Notes: generated from the sequence alone by a model not told the origin. Counted from the stretch's first letter, positions 1 to 9,088 are shown. The stretch is DNA of 64,000 nucleotides from Kordia sp039026955 (GCA_039026955.1 JBCCLH010000009.1:1-64000), one strand, 5' to 3'. Numbers and translations are program-made.

Positions 1-77
1 ATTTTCTATTATTTTAATTAATAATTGATTTTTATTCATAATAATTTCAATTTTGAATACTATTAAAAAGGAATCCT

Positions 78-1292
78 ATGAAATTTAATCCAGCTAATAA
101 CATTCAAGATTTACAGTATTTTGGCGAATTTGGAGGTGTCAATCCTTCTATTTCAGATGCTTCTACATATACATTTCTTTCAGCAAAAACCATGTTTGAT
201 ACGTTTGAAGGCAACGCCGATGGTTGTTATTTGTATTCGCGACATACTTCACCGAGCAATTTATATTTAGGAGAAGCCTTGGCAGCTATGGAAGGCACTG
301 AAACGGCAAGCGTAACGGCTTCTGGTATGGGCGCTATTTCAGCAGTTTTATTACAACTTTGTAAAAGTGACGATCATATTGTATCGAGTAGAACGATTTA
401 TGGTGGTACGTATGCGTTTTTGAAAAATTTCACACCACAATTCAATATTCAAACCTCTTTTGTAGATATTACGAAATTGGACTTGGTAGAAGCTGCCATT
501 ACGCCAACAACCAAAGTGTTGTATTGTGAAGCGGTGAGCAATCCGTTGTTGGAGGTCGCAAATATTACCGCTTTGGCGGAATTGGCAAAGAAATACAAAT
601 TGCAGTTGGTGGTCGACAATACGTTTTCACCCTTATCGATCGCTCCTGCTACATTAGGAGCTGATGTTGTGATTCATAGTTTGACAAAATTCATCAACGG
701 CGCTAGTGATACTGTGGGCGGTGTTATTTGTGGTACACAAGTATTTATTGATCAATTACGAAATGTAAACGACGGTGCGAGCATGTTATTAGGCGCTACA
801 ATGGATAGTTTGCGTGCTGCTTCCGTATTGAAAAATTTACGCACTTTACACATTCGCATGAAGCAACACAGTGCCAATGCGCTGTATTTAGCAAATATGT
901 TTCAAGCAGATGGACTCAAAACAGTCTATCCAGGCTTAGCAACACATCCGTCACATACCATTTTTAAAAGCATGGTGAATCATGAGTATGGCTTTGGTGG
1001 CATGCTGACTATTGATGTGGGTTCTATTGACAAGGCCAATGATTTAATGGAATTGATGCAACAAAAAAATTTGGGCTACCTAGCGGTAAGTCTAGGATTT
1101 TATAAGACACTGTTCAGTGCTCCGGGCACTTCAACTTCCTCCGAAATTCCAGAAGAGGAACAAGCCGAAATGGGCTTAACAAATGGTTTGATTCGTTTTT
1201 CTGTTGGATTGGATCATGACATTCAACGCACGTATAAGGTAATGCGCGAATGTATGGAAGCTTTGAACATTCTGGAGCCAGTAATGGTATAG
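78..1292 (+). CDS. Cys/Met metabolism PLP-dependent enzyme (cystathionine/methionine gamma-lyase superfamily)
   Basis: 404 residues, the usual length of the trans-sulfuration (AAT-I, Cys/Met metabolism) family, which builds or breaks C-S bonds of cysteine, homocysteine or methionine in the cytosol. Seen: the Y-x-R phosphate-contact motif (YSRHTSPSNLYLGEAL), the SGMGAISA loop, VVDNTFSP with the pyridine-contact Asp, and the Schiff-base lysine K204 in SLTKFINGASD. Methionine gamma-lyases carry a Cys in YGCTHAF; here the aligned motif is YGGTYAF, so a classical methionine gamma-lyase is less likely than a lyase or synthase of the same superfamily. Substrate is not settled by sequence. Single gene followed by a hairpin terminator. 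The start is the first ATG after an AT-rich leader. Confidence 0.85.
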   Translation: MKFNPANNIQDLQYFGEFGGVNPSISDASTYTFLSAKTMFDTFEGNADGCYLYSRHTSPSNLYLGEALAAMEGTETASVTASGMGAISAVLLQLCKSDDHIVSSRTIYGGTYAFLKNFTPQFNIQTSFVDITKLDLVEAAITPTTKVLYCEAVSNPLLEVANITALAELAKKYKLQLVVDNTFSPLSIAPATLGADVVIHSLTKFINGASDTVGGVICGTQVFIDQLRNVNDGASMLLGATMDSLRAASVLKNLRTLHIRMKQHSANALYLANMFQADGLKTVYPGLATHPSHTIFKSMVNHEYGFGGMLTIDVGSIDKANDLMELMQQKNLGYLAVSLGFYKTLFSAPGTSTSSEIPEEEQAEMGLTNGLIRFSVGLDHDIQRTYKVMRECMEALNILEPVMV

Positions 1293-1319
1293 TTTTCAAA
1301 GTTTAGTTTTATGGAGTAA

Positions 1320-1354
1320 AAAGGGAGCGTCTTTTCGGCGTTCTCTTTTATTTT
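1320..1354 (+). terminator. Rho-independent terminator of the PLP enzyme gene
   Basis: A 10-bp stem (AAAGGGAGCG with CGTTCTCTTT, two G-U pairs) is followed by a T-rich run, 27 nt after the stop codon. Confidence 0.6.
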
Positions 1355-1419
1355 ATCCTTACAGTTCAACCAGAAAGCACCTAGGTAAATATACCTATTT
1401 ATAAGGATTTTATTCCCGA

Positions 1420-1464
1420 TTACGGTTTTCCGTAATTTTTACTGAGGGCTTTTAGTTATTATTG
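1420..1464 (+). promoter_or_regulatory. Palindromic operator plus -7 element before the small Cys gene
   Basis: TTACGGTTTTCCGTAA (1420-1435) is a perfect inverted repeat with a 4-nt spacer. A TAnnTTTG-like -7 box, TATTATTG, lies at 1457-1464, so the palindrome sits 21 nt upstream of it, a position typical for an activator. A near-identical arrangement occurs at 29220-29264 (see findings). Regulator unknown. Confidence 0.5.
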
Positions 1465-1498
1465 ATTCCCAGATAGAATTAATACTAGAACTTACGGT

Positions 1499-1753
1499 AT
1501 GCGTAAAAAAGTTTACATATTGCGAGAACGAAAATCTGATGGAAGTTTGCACCTCTTTTTAGCCGATCCGACAGATCAAAACACGTGTCAACCACAGTAC
1601 TATTCAATATGTGGTCAAATGACAATTGAAGAGGAAGCACGCACTATTTTTTCATGTCTGTCTGAAGAACGCGCTCGTAAGGAATGTGCTAAAATTGGTC
1701 GTCGCATGTGTTCCCAGTGCATGAGTTACTTGTATAGAGATGAAGATTTATAA
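1499..1753 (+). CDS. Small Cys-containing protein, paralog of the next gene
   Basis: 84 residues, family not recognised. Seen: no signal peptide, a conserved N-terminal pattern (VYILRERKSDGSLHLF), five cysteines and a C-terminal CSQCMSYLY motif. The next gene encodes an 82-residue relative sharing the cysteine positions (SIC, a lone Cys after a Phe, and C-x-x-C-x-x-YLY). The paired CxxC and upstream Cys residues could bind zinc or form disulfides, but this is inference. The start ATG follows a palindrome and a -7 box by about 35 nt. A gap of about 75 nt separates the two genes, so they may be co-transcribed. Confidence 0.6.
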   Translation: MRKKVYILRERKSDGSLHLFLADPTDQNTCQPQYYSICGQMTIEEEARTIFSCLSEERARKECAKIGRRMCSQCMSYLYRDEDL

Positions 1754-1829
1754 TAATTCTTTTCTTTAGATTCCCCACAAATCAAAATGTTTATCAACTT
1801 TATTTTACAATAAAAAACAATGTAGAATT

Positions 1830-2078
1830 GTGAGTAATTTCAAACTGTATACACTCAAAGAAAATAGCAAAGGGGAACTTCATGTATTTCAATCTAAAAA
1901 AGATGATGCGGGCGAATGCTTGACAGATTCTATGTCAATTTGTAAAAAAATGCGCTACAATGAAACCATTACAACACATTTTGTGTGTCAGCCAGAAACC
2001 TTCACACGAATCAAATTAGCCGAAATCGGAAAACGCGTTTGCGGCATCTGTGCAGGGTATCTTTACTCTAATTATTGA
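1830..2078 (+). CDS. Small Cys-containing protein, paralog of the preceding gene
   Basis: 82 residues from a GTG start; family not recognised. It aligns over its full length with the upstream 84-residue protein: LYTLKENSKGELHVF, then an acidic Cys segment, SICKKM, FVC, and the terminal CGICAGYLY. The retained spacing of all five cysteines argues that they are functional and that the pair arose by tandem duplication. No signal peptide or membrane segment. The gene ends directly before a heptamer repeat tract. Confidence 0.55.
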   Translation: MSNFKLYTLKENSKGELHVFQSKKDDAGECLTDSMSICKKMRYNETITTHFVCQPETFTRIKLAEIGKRVCGICAGYLYSNY

Positions 2079-2103
2079 GAATTGGGAGTTAAGAGCTTAG
2101 ATA

Positions 2104-2345
2104 TTAGTATTGGGTATTGGGTATTGGGTATTGGGTATTGGGTATTGGGTATTGGGTATTGGGTATTGGGTATTGAGTATTTAGTATTGAGAAGTTTCAA
2201 AGAACAATTTCTATCAAAATTACAACCCAAAACAAACAACACATAACTCACAACTGGCAACAGAGCGGAGCGACCAACTCACAACCAACAACAGACAACC
2301 GACAACCAACAACAAAGCGCAGCGACAACCGACCAACAACCAAAA
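2104..2345. repeat. Heptamer tandem repeat (GGGTATT)n with degenerate AC-rich tail
   Basis: Nine GGG runs spaced exactly 7 bp apart occur between 2110 and 2170 (unit GGGTATT), flanked by degenerating copies to about 2195. The rest up to 2345 is low-complexity CAACCAACAAC-type sequence. No gene is seen. The G3N4 pattern can in principle fold as a G-quadruplex on the plus strand. Confidence 0.9.
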
Positions 2346-2348
2346 CCC

Positions 2349-3383
2349 CTACTTCCCCTTAATCCGTTCCCAAAAAATCCCTAGCACATCGCTAAAGTTC
2401 GTGTCTTCATCAAATCTTGGTCCTTGAAAAGGCGACATGTTCAATCGGTCACCGTCTGGATATACTTTAAATGAAAATACAACCGATTTCCCATCGCCTG
2501 TGCTGATGGATGGATAGCGTAAGTCTTTATATGTAAACGTATCATCTTCGTTTTTTTCAACCGTGTAATAATCGTTGCTAAACCAAGCTAAAGACGCCAA
2601 ATCTGAATTCGTCTTTGGAAGTACTTCATGATTTTTCGGAATCGTTTGCCAATCTGTAAACACATCTTTCGTATCAAACAACGAGTAAAAAGCGACATGA
2701 AAATCATTCTCCGTCTCTGCAATTCCGTACCACAACACATTGTTTAAAATACTTGCTTCTGTATTATAGCGTTGGTATTCAATTCCTTGTGCTGCTAATG
2801 ATTTTTCAAATACATTATTGATGTAAAATTTATTTCCCATCGTAAATAGCATATACGCTGAGCTAATTCCAAACGCAAGTTTCAACCAAAGTCTTCGCTT
2901 CGGATTCTTGCGTTTGTAAAACATCAATACAATCAGACATATTAAAAAAGGAAGTGTATACAAAGGATCAGCTACCGAGATATTACTAAATGCCACGCGA
3001 TAATCGCTAAATGGAGAAAATAACAGCGTTCCGTATCCTGTAAAACTATCTAAAATTGGATGTGTTAGGATGGATAGTAAAAATAACCAAGTCCAATCTC
3101 TGCGTGTTGTAGTCCCGCGCCGTTTCCCTTTATCGTATAGTTTAAACACTAGCCAACCAAACAGAAAACCAGCCAAAATTGCAAACAGAAACGAATGCAT
3201 GAATCCTCTGTGAAACAGCATGGCGTCAATTTTATTGCTGTATAAAAGATTACCTATAAACACATCTAAATCTGGAATCGTTCCGCCAATAGCTCCAAAA
3301 AGTAAGGCTTTGTTTCCTATCTTTTTTCCCATGGCTGCTTCTCCACAAGCAGCGCCCAATACAATTTGCGTTAACGAATCCAT
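2349..3383 (-). CDS. Membrane-bound metal-dependent hydrolase, YdjM/DUF457 family
   Basis: 344 residues. The N-terminus MDSLTQIVLGAACGEA, then GTIPDLDVF and HRGFMHS, is the signature of the YdjM-like (LexA-binding, inner-membrane putative hydrolase) family; the Asp and His residues are the presumed metal ligands. About five hydrophobic segments lie in residues 15-175, followed by a C-terminal soluble domain of about 150 residues that ends IFWERIKGK. Substrate is unknown for the family. Transcribed alone from a promoter with -7 box TACCTTTG, 24 nt upstream of the ATG. Divergent from nhaC. Confidence 0.75.
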   Translation of the reverse strand: MDSLTQIVLGAACGEAAMGKKIGNKALLFGAIGGTIPDLDVFIGNLLYSNKIDAMLFHRGFMHSFLFAILAGFLFGWLVFKLYDKGKRRGTTTRRDWTWLFLLSILTHPILDSFTGYGTLLFSPFSDYRVAFSNISVADPLYTLPFLICLIVLMFYKRKNPKRRLWLKLAFGISSAYMLFTMGNKFYINNVFEKSLAAQGIEYQRYNTEASILNNVLWYGIAETENDFHVAFYSLFDTKDVFTDWQTIPKNHEVLPKTNSDLASLAWFSNDYYTVEKNEDDTFTYKDLRYPSISTGDGKSVVFSFKVYPDGDRLNMSPFQGPRFDEDTNFSDVLGIFWERIKGK

Positions 3384-3407
3384 AAATAATCTTTCATTCT
3401 AAGTTTG

Positions 3408-3415
3408 CAAAGGTA
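3408..3415 (-). promoter_or_regulatory. -7 promoter element for the YdjM-like gene
   Basis: Read on the minus strand this is TACCTTTG, an exact match to the Bacteroidota -7 consensus TAnnTTTG, 24 nt upstream of the start codon. Confidence 0.6.
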
Positions 3416-3492
3416 CGCAACCAAAATGATTTGCATACTAGTTTACAAAATCGTAACATTACGCTTAGAAAATAACTACACCAAAAATCACT

Positions 3493-4983
3493 ATGCAAAG
3501 TCAAGACATAAAGCCAAGAGAACCAGAAGATGAAAACATCATTGAAAATAAGGAACTAAGTATATGGGAAGCATTGATCCCTGTAGTTGCCCTGGTTGGA
3601 ATGCTATTTTATAATGTAAAATTTGCCTTTGGTGATGATGCGCTTAGCGGAAGTAATCAATTTATACTTTTACTAGGTGCCGCTGTAGCAGCTATCGTTG
3701 GTTTTTACAATAAAGTTTCATACAAGCAAATGCTCGATGAAGTCGCGGAGAATGTGAAATCGACCACAGGTGCATTGCTCATCTTACTTTTTGTAGGTTC
3801 ATTAGCAGGAACTTGGCTTATTAGTGGAATTATCCCATCTATGATTTATTATGGATTGCAGATTTTAAATCCTACTGTATTTTTACCAGCTTGTGTTATT
3901 ATTTGTGCTATCATTTCTATTGCAACAGGAAGTAGTTGGACAACGTCTGCAACAGTTGGTATTGCTTTGATCGGAATTGGAAATGCCTTAGGCATCCATG
4001 CAGGAATGACTGCTGGTGCGGTGATATCTGGAGCGTATTTTGGCGATAAAATGTCACCTTTGAGTGATACTACAAACTTAGCGCCTGCTATGGCTGGCGG
4101 GGAATTATTTTCACACATAAAATACATGACGTACACTACAGTGCCAACTATTGTAGTGACACTTATAATTTTCATCATTATCAGTTTGTCTTTGGATGTG
4201 CAAGGAACAACAGATACAAGCGAAATGCTAAACTCTATTGCAAGTTCATTTAATATTTCTCCATGGTTATTTTTAGTACCGATTGCGGTTATTTTCTTAA
4301 TTATTAAAAAGACGCCGCCATTAGTAGCTTTGCTGATCGGAACACTTTTAGGAGGAATTTTTGCGGTTATTTTTCAACCAGAAATTGTTACCAGTGTTGG
4401 TGGTGGTGATAGTTTAACGTTCAAAACTGCTTACAAAGGAATCATGAATGCCATGACCGTTGATACAGCTATTGAAACACAAAGTACGGACTTAAACGAT
4501 TTGTTTAGCGCTGGTGGAATGAGCGGAATGTTAGGTACTATTTGGCTGATTGTATGTGCGATGGTTTTTGGTGGTGTGATGGATGCTATTGGTGCTTTGT
4601 CGCGCATTAGTAAATCTGTATTAAATTTATTTGACACCATTTTTGGATTGTTCGCAAGTACTGTGATCAGTTGTATCGGATTAAACGTTTTAGCTTCCGA
4701 TCAATATTTAGCAATCGTAATTCCTGGAAGAATGTATAAAAAAGCGTTTGAAGATAAAGGCTTAGCTCCTGAAAATTTAAGTAGAACGTTGGAAGACGCT
4801 GGTACTGTGACCTCAGTATTGATTCCTTGGAATACTTGTGGAGCCTATCAAGCAGGAGTTTTAAAAGTAGATACATTTGCCTACGCAGGATATGCATTTT
4901 TCAACTATTTGAGTCCATTTACCACACTCCTATTTGCTGCATTTAAGATTAAAATTAAACAGCTTCAGGGGAAAATAGCATAA
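3493..4983 (+). CDS. nhaC: Na+/H+ antiporter, NhaC family
   Basis: 496 residues with about 12 membrane segments after a short polar N-terminus. It exchanges internal Na+ for external H+ across the inner membrane (family knowledge). Seen: the conserved GSSWTTSATVGIALIGIGNALG and SGAYFGDKMSPLSDTTNLAPAMAG segments typical of NhaC, and a C-terminal IPWNTCGAYQAGVL motif. Length fits the family. Monocistronic; an inverted-repeat hairpin at 5014-5034 lies between this gene and the convergent response regulator. In a marine bacterium it would serve salt and pH balance. Confidence 0.88.
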   Translation: MQSQDIKPREPEDENIIENKELSIWEALIPVVALVGMLFYNVKFAFGDDALSGSNQFILLLGAAVAAIVGFYNKVSYKQMLDEVAENVKSTTGALLILLFVGSLAGTWLISGIIPSMIYYGLQILNPTVFLPACVIICAIISIATGSSWTTSATVGIALIGIGNALGIHAGMTAGAVISGAYFGDKMSPLSDTTNLAPAMAGGELFSHIKYMTYTTVPTIVVTLIIFIIISLSLDVQGTTDTSEMLNSIASSFNISPWLFLVPIAVIFLIIKKTPPLVALLIGTLLGGIFAVIFQPEIVTSVGGGDSLTFKTAYKGIMNAMTVDTAIETQSTDLNDLFSAGGMSGMLGTIWLIVCAMVFGGVMDAIGALSRISKSVLNLFDTIFGLFASTVISCIGLNVLASDQYLAIVIPGRMYKKAFEDKGLAPENLSRTLEDAGTVTSVLIPWNTCGAYQAGVLKVDTFAYAGYAFFNYLSPFTTLLFAAFKIKIKQLQGKIA

Positions 4984-5013
4984 GTAATAAACTCAGAAAA
5001 GCGCTATATTGAG

Positions 5014-5034
5014 ATTCTGAATCAAGTTCAGAAT
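5014..5034. repeat. Perfect hairpin between convergent genes
   Basis: ATTCTGAA-tcaag-TTCAGAAT is a perfect 8-bp inverted repeat lying between nhaC and the response regulator, which converge here. Related words (GAGATTCTGAA and CAGAATGACG) recur inside the repeat at 46837-46987, so it is probably a short member of a dispersed repeat family. It may also help to terminate transcription from both sides. Confidence 0.6.
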
Positions 5035-5058
5035 GATGTTTCTTAGCTATAATATTAA

Positions 5059-5712
5059 TTACAACAACCGATGCTTCCGCGCTTTCTCCACAGCTTCGAT
5101 TTTGTTGTGGACTTGTAATTTTTTGTAAATGTTTTCAATATGCTTTCGGATGGTTGATGGCGACACGAACAATTTTTCTGCAATGACTTGATAACCCAAA
5201 CCTTTGCTCAATTGTTCTAAGACTTCTTTTTCGCGTTTGCTGAGTTTGATCGTTTCATCTTCTACATACGTTGGTACTTCGGCAGTTTGTAATATTTTCA
5301 ACGCTTTCATTGCGATGCTTGGCGTCATGGTTGCTCCGCCGTTCATGACATCTAAGATTCCTTTGTACAATTCGTCTGCAGTAGCTTCTTTTAATAAATA
5401 ACCGTCCGCGCCTGACTGAATGGATTGTAAAATATGATCATCGTCGTCAAACACAGTAATCATGACAATTTTGATGGTTGGATAACGTTTTTTGATGATC
5501 TGCGTCGCTTCAATCCCATTCATGTTGGGCATTTTGATGTCCATCAAGATGAGGTCGATTTCGTGTTGCTCCTCCAGTTTTTCGACCAATTCTTTTCCAT
5601 CTCGGGCACGGAATCTATATGTCAAATCTTCACTAAAAAAAGAAAGCTTTTCTACTAAAGAATTCGCTAAAGGTGTATTGTCTTCTGCAATGGCGATGTT
5701 GTATTTTTTCAT
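5059..5712 (-). CDS. Response regulator, NarL/FixJ family
   Basis: 217 residues: receiver domain (1-120) with acidic pocket ED at 10-11, phospho-acceptor D58 in LILMDIKMPNMNG, then a LuxR-type HTH (about 150-217; LSKREKEVLEQLSKGLGYQVIAEKL, recognition part SPSTIRKHIENIY). It should bind DNA after phosphorylation by the histidine kinase encoded immediately upstream on the same strand (41 nt gap), forming a standard two-gene operon. Targets are not visible; the divergent neighbours are peroxide-defence genes, so a stress role is possible but unproven. Confidence 0.9.
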   Translation of the reverse strand: MKKYNIAIAEDNTPLANSLVEKLSFFSEDLTYRFRARDGKELVEKLEEQHEIDLILMDIKMPNMNGIEATQIIKKRYPTIKIVMITVFDDDDHILQSIQSGADGYLLKEATADELYKGILDVMNGGATMTPSIAMKALKILQTAEVPTYVEDETIKLSKREKEVLEQLSKGLGYQVIAEKLFVSPSTIRKHIENIYKKLQVHNKIEAVEKARKHRLL

Positions 5713-5753
5713 ATTTATTTTCCACGAAAGTGGATATCTCTTTTTAATTAAAC

Positions 5754-7715
5754 CTAAATTCTATCCGCAAGCGTTGTATCAATTGTTAATTTTATGGTAG
5801 TTCCATGAGTTGCTTGCGATACAATATTCAACTTTCCATAGATTTCTTCTGCACGCAACTGCATATTTTCAAGTCCATTTCTAGCGGATTCAGCATTTGT
5901 ATCAAAACCAATTCCATCATCCGTAATCACCAATACATATTGTGCCTCTACTTCTTGCATTTGAATGTTGATTTTGCTTGCATTGGCATGTTTGATGGCA
6001 TTGTTAATGGCTTCTTGCATGATTCGGAAGATATTGATCCCAACTAAAGACGAGAATGTGGTAGTTTCTGAAACTTCGTTTTCAAATTCGATTTCGGCTC
6101 CTGTCAACACTTTTGCCTGTCCGATATGATTCCGCATACGCAGCTCTAAATCTTCAAAATGAATCGCGTCCATATTCATCGCCCAAATGGTATCTCGCAA
6201 CTGATTTATGGTGTTTCGCGTAAAGAAATTGATGTTTGACAAACGTTCTAAAAAGTCAGGTTTTGCGTCTTTTAATCCGTATTTTAGGTTGGCAATCGAT
6301 GAGATAATAAAAGTTAACTGCGAACCAATATTATCATGCAAATCGCGCGAAATTTTTAAGCGTTGTTCGTGTAGTTTGTTTTGGGTTTCCACTTTTACCA
6401 ATGCATCTTTTAGTTCGTTTTCTTTTTGGAGTTGTCTATTTTTCAGCTTTTGCTGATTGTACAACAAATATCCTAACACGAACACAATCAATACGCCTGC
6501 AATCAGTCCGTAAATCATGGTGTTTTTTTCTGCTATTTTGGCGCGTTGAATGAGGATTTCTTTTTCTTTTTCGGCAGATTGATATTTTTCAAAAATTTCA
6601 TTCGTAGCAATGGTTTCTTTTTGTTTTTGAATGGTATCCTGCAACTTAATCGTTTCTTGATAGTAATTCGAAGCATTTTCATGATCGCCCAATTCGCGAT
6701 AGGCATTTGCCATGCGCCGCATCGCCTTGCTTTTGATCATGATTTGGGAATCGTCGAGATTGTTTAAAGCAATAGTATATGCATCAATCGCTTCCTGATA
6801 ATTTCCTTGATCGTAATAGGCAATTCCCAATAACTGAATGTTTTTTGCACGATGTTTCCGCGAGTTGAAACGTTGGTAGATTTCATCTGCTTTTTTGAGA
6901 TAATAAACTGCGGAATCGTGCTGCTTCAATTGTTGATAGGTTTTTCCTAAGCTATTGTAGCTTGTTGCCAAACCTCTGACGTCGTTGACTTTTTCTTTGG
7001 TCACAATCGATTTTTGCGCATAGTACACACAGGAATCCAATTGTTTTAATGCATAATGATTCATGACCATATTTGTGTAAGAAGCGCCCATTCCGTAAGT
7101 ATCTTCAATTTCTTTTTTGATGGCCAAACTCCGTCTGTGATACGCATTCGATTCTTTGTGACGTTTCAATTTAGAAAGCAACAATCCGATGTTATTCAAA
7201 CTAGTTGCCTGTCCTCGTTGCTTTCCCAAGTCTTTGAAAATTTCATACGAACTCAGATAGTAATCCATCGCGGTTTTGTAATCTTCTTTTCCCCAATAAA
7301 TCAAGCCTTTGTTGTTGTATACTGAAGCCATTCCGTCTTTATCGCTGGCTCTTTCAGCAATTGCATACGCTTTATCATACCAAAGCAGAGAACTGTCTTT
7401 TTTGCCAACAATATCATAGTAAATTCCTTTCCGCAACAACGAACGCACCATTAAAAAATCATTTGCAATGATATTACTTTTTTGCATAGCGATTTCTGAA
7501 AGTTTTCGAGAAATTTCGGGTTTGGAATAGACATATTTAAAAAATACTTTGTGTAAATATTGCACACGTAATGAATCGTTGTCCTTGGTTTGGGCAACTT
7601 TTCCAATACTGTCCACAATAGCTTGATTGTTTTGTGCAGTTATTTTTAAAAATGAACTTAGAAAACACAGCAATATTACTACTGTCTGCACACTTTTTTG
7701 GTTGAATATGTTCAT
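5754..7715 (-). CDS. TPR sensor histidine kinase (HisKA_3/DesK-NarX type)
   Basis: 653 residues. Order: signal peptide (1-27), about seven tetratricopeptide repeats (roughly 60-390) predicted to be periplasmic, one membrane helix (IYGLIAGVLIVFVLGYLLY), a coiled coil, the HisKA_3 dimerisation helix with phospho-accepting H460 in SRDLHDNIGSQ, and an HATPase_c domain with the N box (EAINNAIKHA) and DDGIGFD. It partners with the NarL-type regulator downstream. TPR sensors of this layout are common in Bacteroidota; the ligand or protein partner sensed is unknown. First gene of its operon. Confidence 0.9.
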   Translation of the reverse strand: MNIFNQKSVQTVVILLCFLSSFLKITAQNNQAIVDSIGKVAQTKDNDSLRVQYLHKVFFKYVYSKPEISRKLSEIAMQKSNIIANDFLMVRSLLRKGIYYDIVGKKDSSLLWYDKAYAIAERASDKDGMASVYNNKGLIYWGKEDYKTAMDYYLSSYEIFKDLGKQRGQATSLNNIGLLLSKLKRHKESNAYHRRSLAIKKEIEDTYGMGASYTNMVMNHYALKQLDSCVYYAQKSIVTKEKVNDVRGLATSYNSLGKTYQQLKQHDSAVYYLKKADEIYQRFNSRKHRAKNIQLLGIAYYDQGNYQEAIDAYTIALNNLDDSQIMIKSKAMRRMANAYRELGDHENASNYYQETIKLQDTIQKQKETIATNEIFEKYQSAEKEKEILIQRAKIAEKNTMIYGLIAGVLIVFVLGYLLYNQQKLKNRQLQKENELKDALVKVETQNKLHEQRLKISRDLHDNIGSQLTFIISSIANLKYGLKDAKPDFLERLSNINFFTRNTINQLRDTIWAMNMDAIHFEDLELRMRNHIGQAKVLTGAEIEFENEVSETTTFSSLVGINIFRIMQEAINNAIKHANASKINIQMQEVEAQYVLVITDDGIGFDTNAESARNGLENMQLRAEEIYGKLNIVSQATHGTTIKLTIDTTLADRI

Positions 7716-8075
7716 AGACTTCGGTTGTCAATCAGAAATTAAAGTACAGGCTTTTCACTACAATTCCAAAAACGAGGAACTCCACGATCATTTTTTTTAA
7801 GGTTTCCTATAAAATTTGATTCCTCACAAATATCCAACAAGCAACCTTGACAAAGTATACGACACTTGCCCTATTTTTTGATCGGTTTTCACACAAAAAA
7901 CAACCAGTTTTCACACCACAAAGACTCTCAATTTACTAGAACACAAACGCTTAAAATTTACCATAAACACTTCCTATGGATTGATAAGAAAATCAAATTT
8001 TTTTTATGAATTTGTCTTTGTCACTTCTCTATATTTGTAGCCATTAATAACTTAATTTTTTAAACACATAATACA
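7716..8075. other. Divergent intergenic region with direct repeats and the ahpC promoter
   Basis: 360 nt without a gene, between the two-component operon and ahpC. Two direct copies of GTTTTCACAC (7885-7894 and 7907-7916) are spaced 22 bp, about two helical turns, as expected of a dimeric regulator site. A -7 box TATATTTG lies at 8030-8037, with a TTTG at 8011-8014 as possible -33 element (15-nt spacing, slightly short), 39 nt before the ahpC ATG. Confidence 0.5.
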
Positions 8076-8717
8076 ATGGCTTTAGTAGGAAAAAAATTCC
8101 CAAACTTGAATGTAGATGCAATGAACGAAATGGGAGATACTTTTAAACTAAATGTGCTTGAGGAAGCCGTAAATAACAAGAAAAAAGTATTGTTATTTTG
8201 GTATCCAAAAGATTTTACATTTGTTTGTCCAACAGAATTACACGCATTTCAAGCAGCTTTGGGAGAATTTGAAAAAAGAAACACAATCGTAATTGGTGCT
8301 TCTTGTGATACGCCTGAAGTACACTTTGCTTGGTTAAATACAGAAAAAGATAACGGAGGAATTGAAGGAGTAACCTATCCTTTATTGGCAGATAGCAACC
8401 GTAACTTATCAAGCATCTTAGGTATCTTAGATATCACAAACGAAGTATACGACGAAGCAACGGGAACAGTGCAAGTTGAAGGTGACAATGTAACGTACAG
8501 AGCAACCTACTTGATCGACGAGGAAGGAACAGTTTTCCACGAAGGAATCAACCACATGCCAGTAGGTAGAAATGTAAACGAATTCATCCGTTTGATTGAT
8601 GCATACACACACGTTCAAGAAAAAGGAGAAGTATGTCCTGCAAACTGGGAAGAAGGAAAAGAAGCAATGAACGCTAACAGAAACGGCGTTGCGGAATATT
8701 TAGCTACGAACGTATAA
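8076..8717 (+). CDS. ahpC: Peroxiredoxin, AhpC/Prx1 type
   Basis: 213 residues. A typical 2-Cys peroxiredoxin that reduces H2O2 and alkyl hydroperoxides in the cytosol. Seen: peroxidatic C51 in DFTFVCPTELHAFQ and resolving C187 in GEVCPANW, with the GASCDTPEVHFAW and GVTYPLLADSNRNLS segments of the family. The C-terminus extends beyond the resolving Cys as in sensitive Prx1/AhpC enzymes. No AhpF follows; instead a thioredoxin-like protein starts 11 nt downstream and is the likely reductant. Confidence 0.93.
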   Translation: MALVGKKFPNLNVDAMNEMGDTFKLNVLEEAVNNKKKVLLFWYPKDFTFVCPTELHAFQAALGEFEKRNTIVIGASCDTPEVHFAWLNTEKDNGGIEGVTYPLLADSNRNLSSILGILDITNEVYDEATGTVQVEGDNVTYRATYLIDEEGTVFHEGINHMPVGRNVNEFIRLIDAYTHVQEKGEVCPANWEEGKEAMNANRNGVAEYLATNV

Positions 8718-8728
8718 AGTAAAGAGAG

Positions 8729-9037
8729 ATGGTTCAAGAATTAAATCAAGACAATTTACAAGAATTAGTAACTAGCAACGATACGGTTGTAGTACAATAT
8801 TCTGCTTCTTGGTGTGGAAATTGTCGCATCATGAAGCCAAAAGTAAAAAAGCTAGCAAGAGAATTAGAAAACATCACTTTTGTGATTGCAGATGCTGAGA
8901 AGTTTCCTGAATCGAGACAGTTAGCTACTGTAGACAATTTACCAACATTCGCCACTTTTAAAAATGGTTCTTTTGTAAATCAAGTACAGACCAATAAATT
9001 TGATGTATTTAAGGAACTTGTGGAAGAAGTTGCGTAG
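8729..9037 (+). CDS. Thioredoxin-family protein, probable AhpC reductant
   Basis: 102 residues, a single thioredoxin fold with active site WCGNC (C29, C32) and a cis-Pro region in NLPTFATF. The CGNC active site differs from the CGPC of classical thioredoxin, which normally shifts redox potential (family knowledge). No signal peptide, so cytosolic. It lies 11 nt after ahpC in the same transcript, so recycling of AhpC is the natural inference. Confidence 0.88.
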   Translation: MVQELNQDNLQELVTSNDTVVVQYSASWCGNCRIMKPKVKKLARELENITFVIADAEKFPESRQLATVDNLPTFATFKNGSFVNQVQTNKFDVFKELVEEVA

Positions 9038-9088
9038 TAGTATATTAACAATAAGATTCCCTTTTATAACGGAATAAAAATATTTTTT

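Noticed and set aside
2104..2195. CRISPR or telomere-like structure at the heptamer tract
   Set aside because: Simple 7-bp tandem repeat without spacers, inside a chromosome-like gene context.
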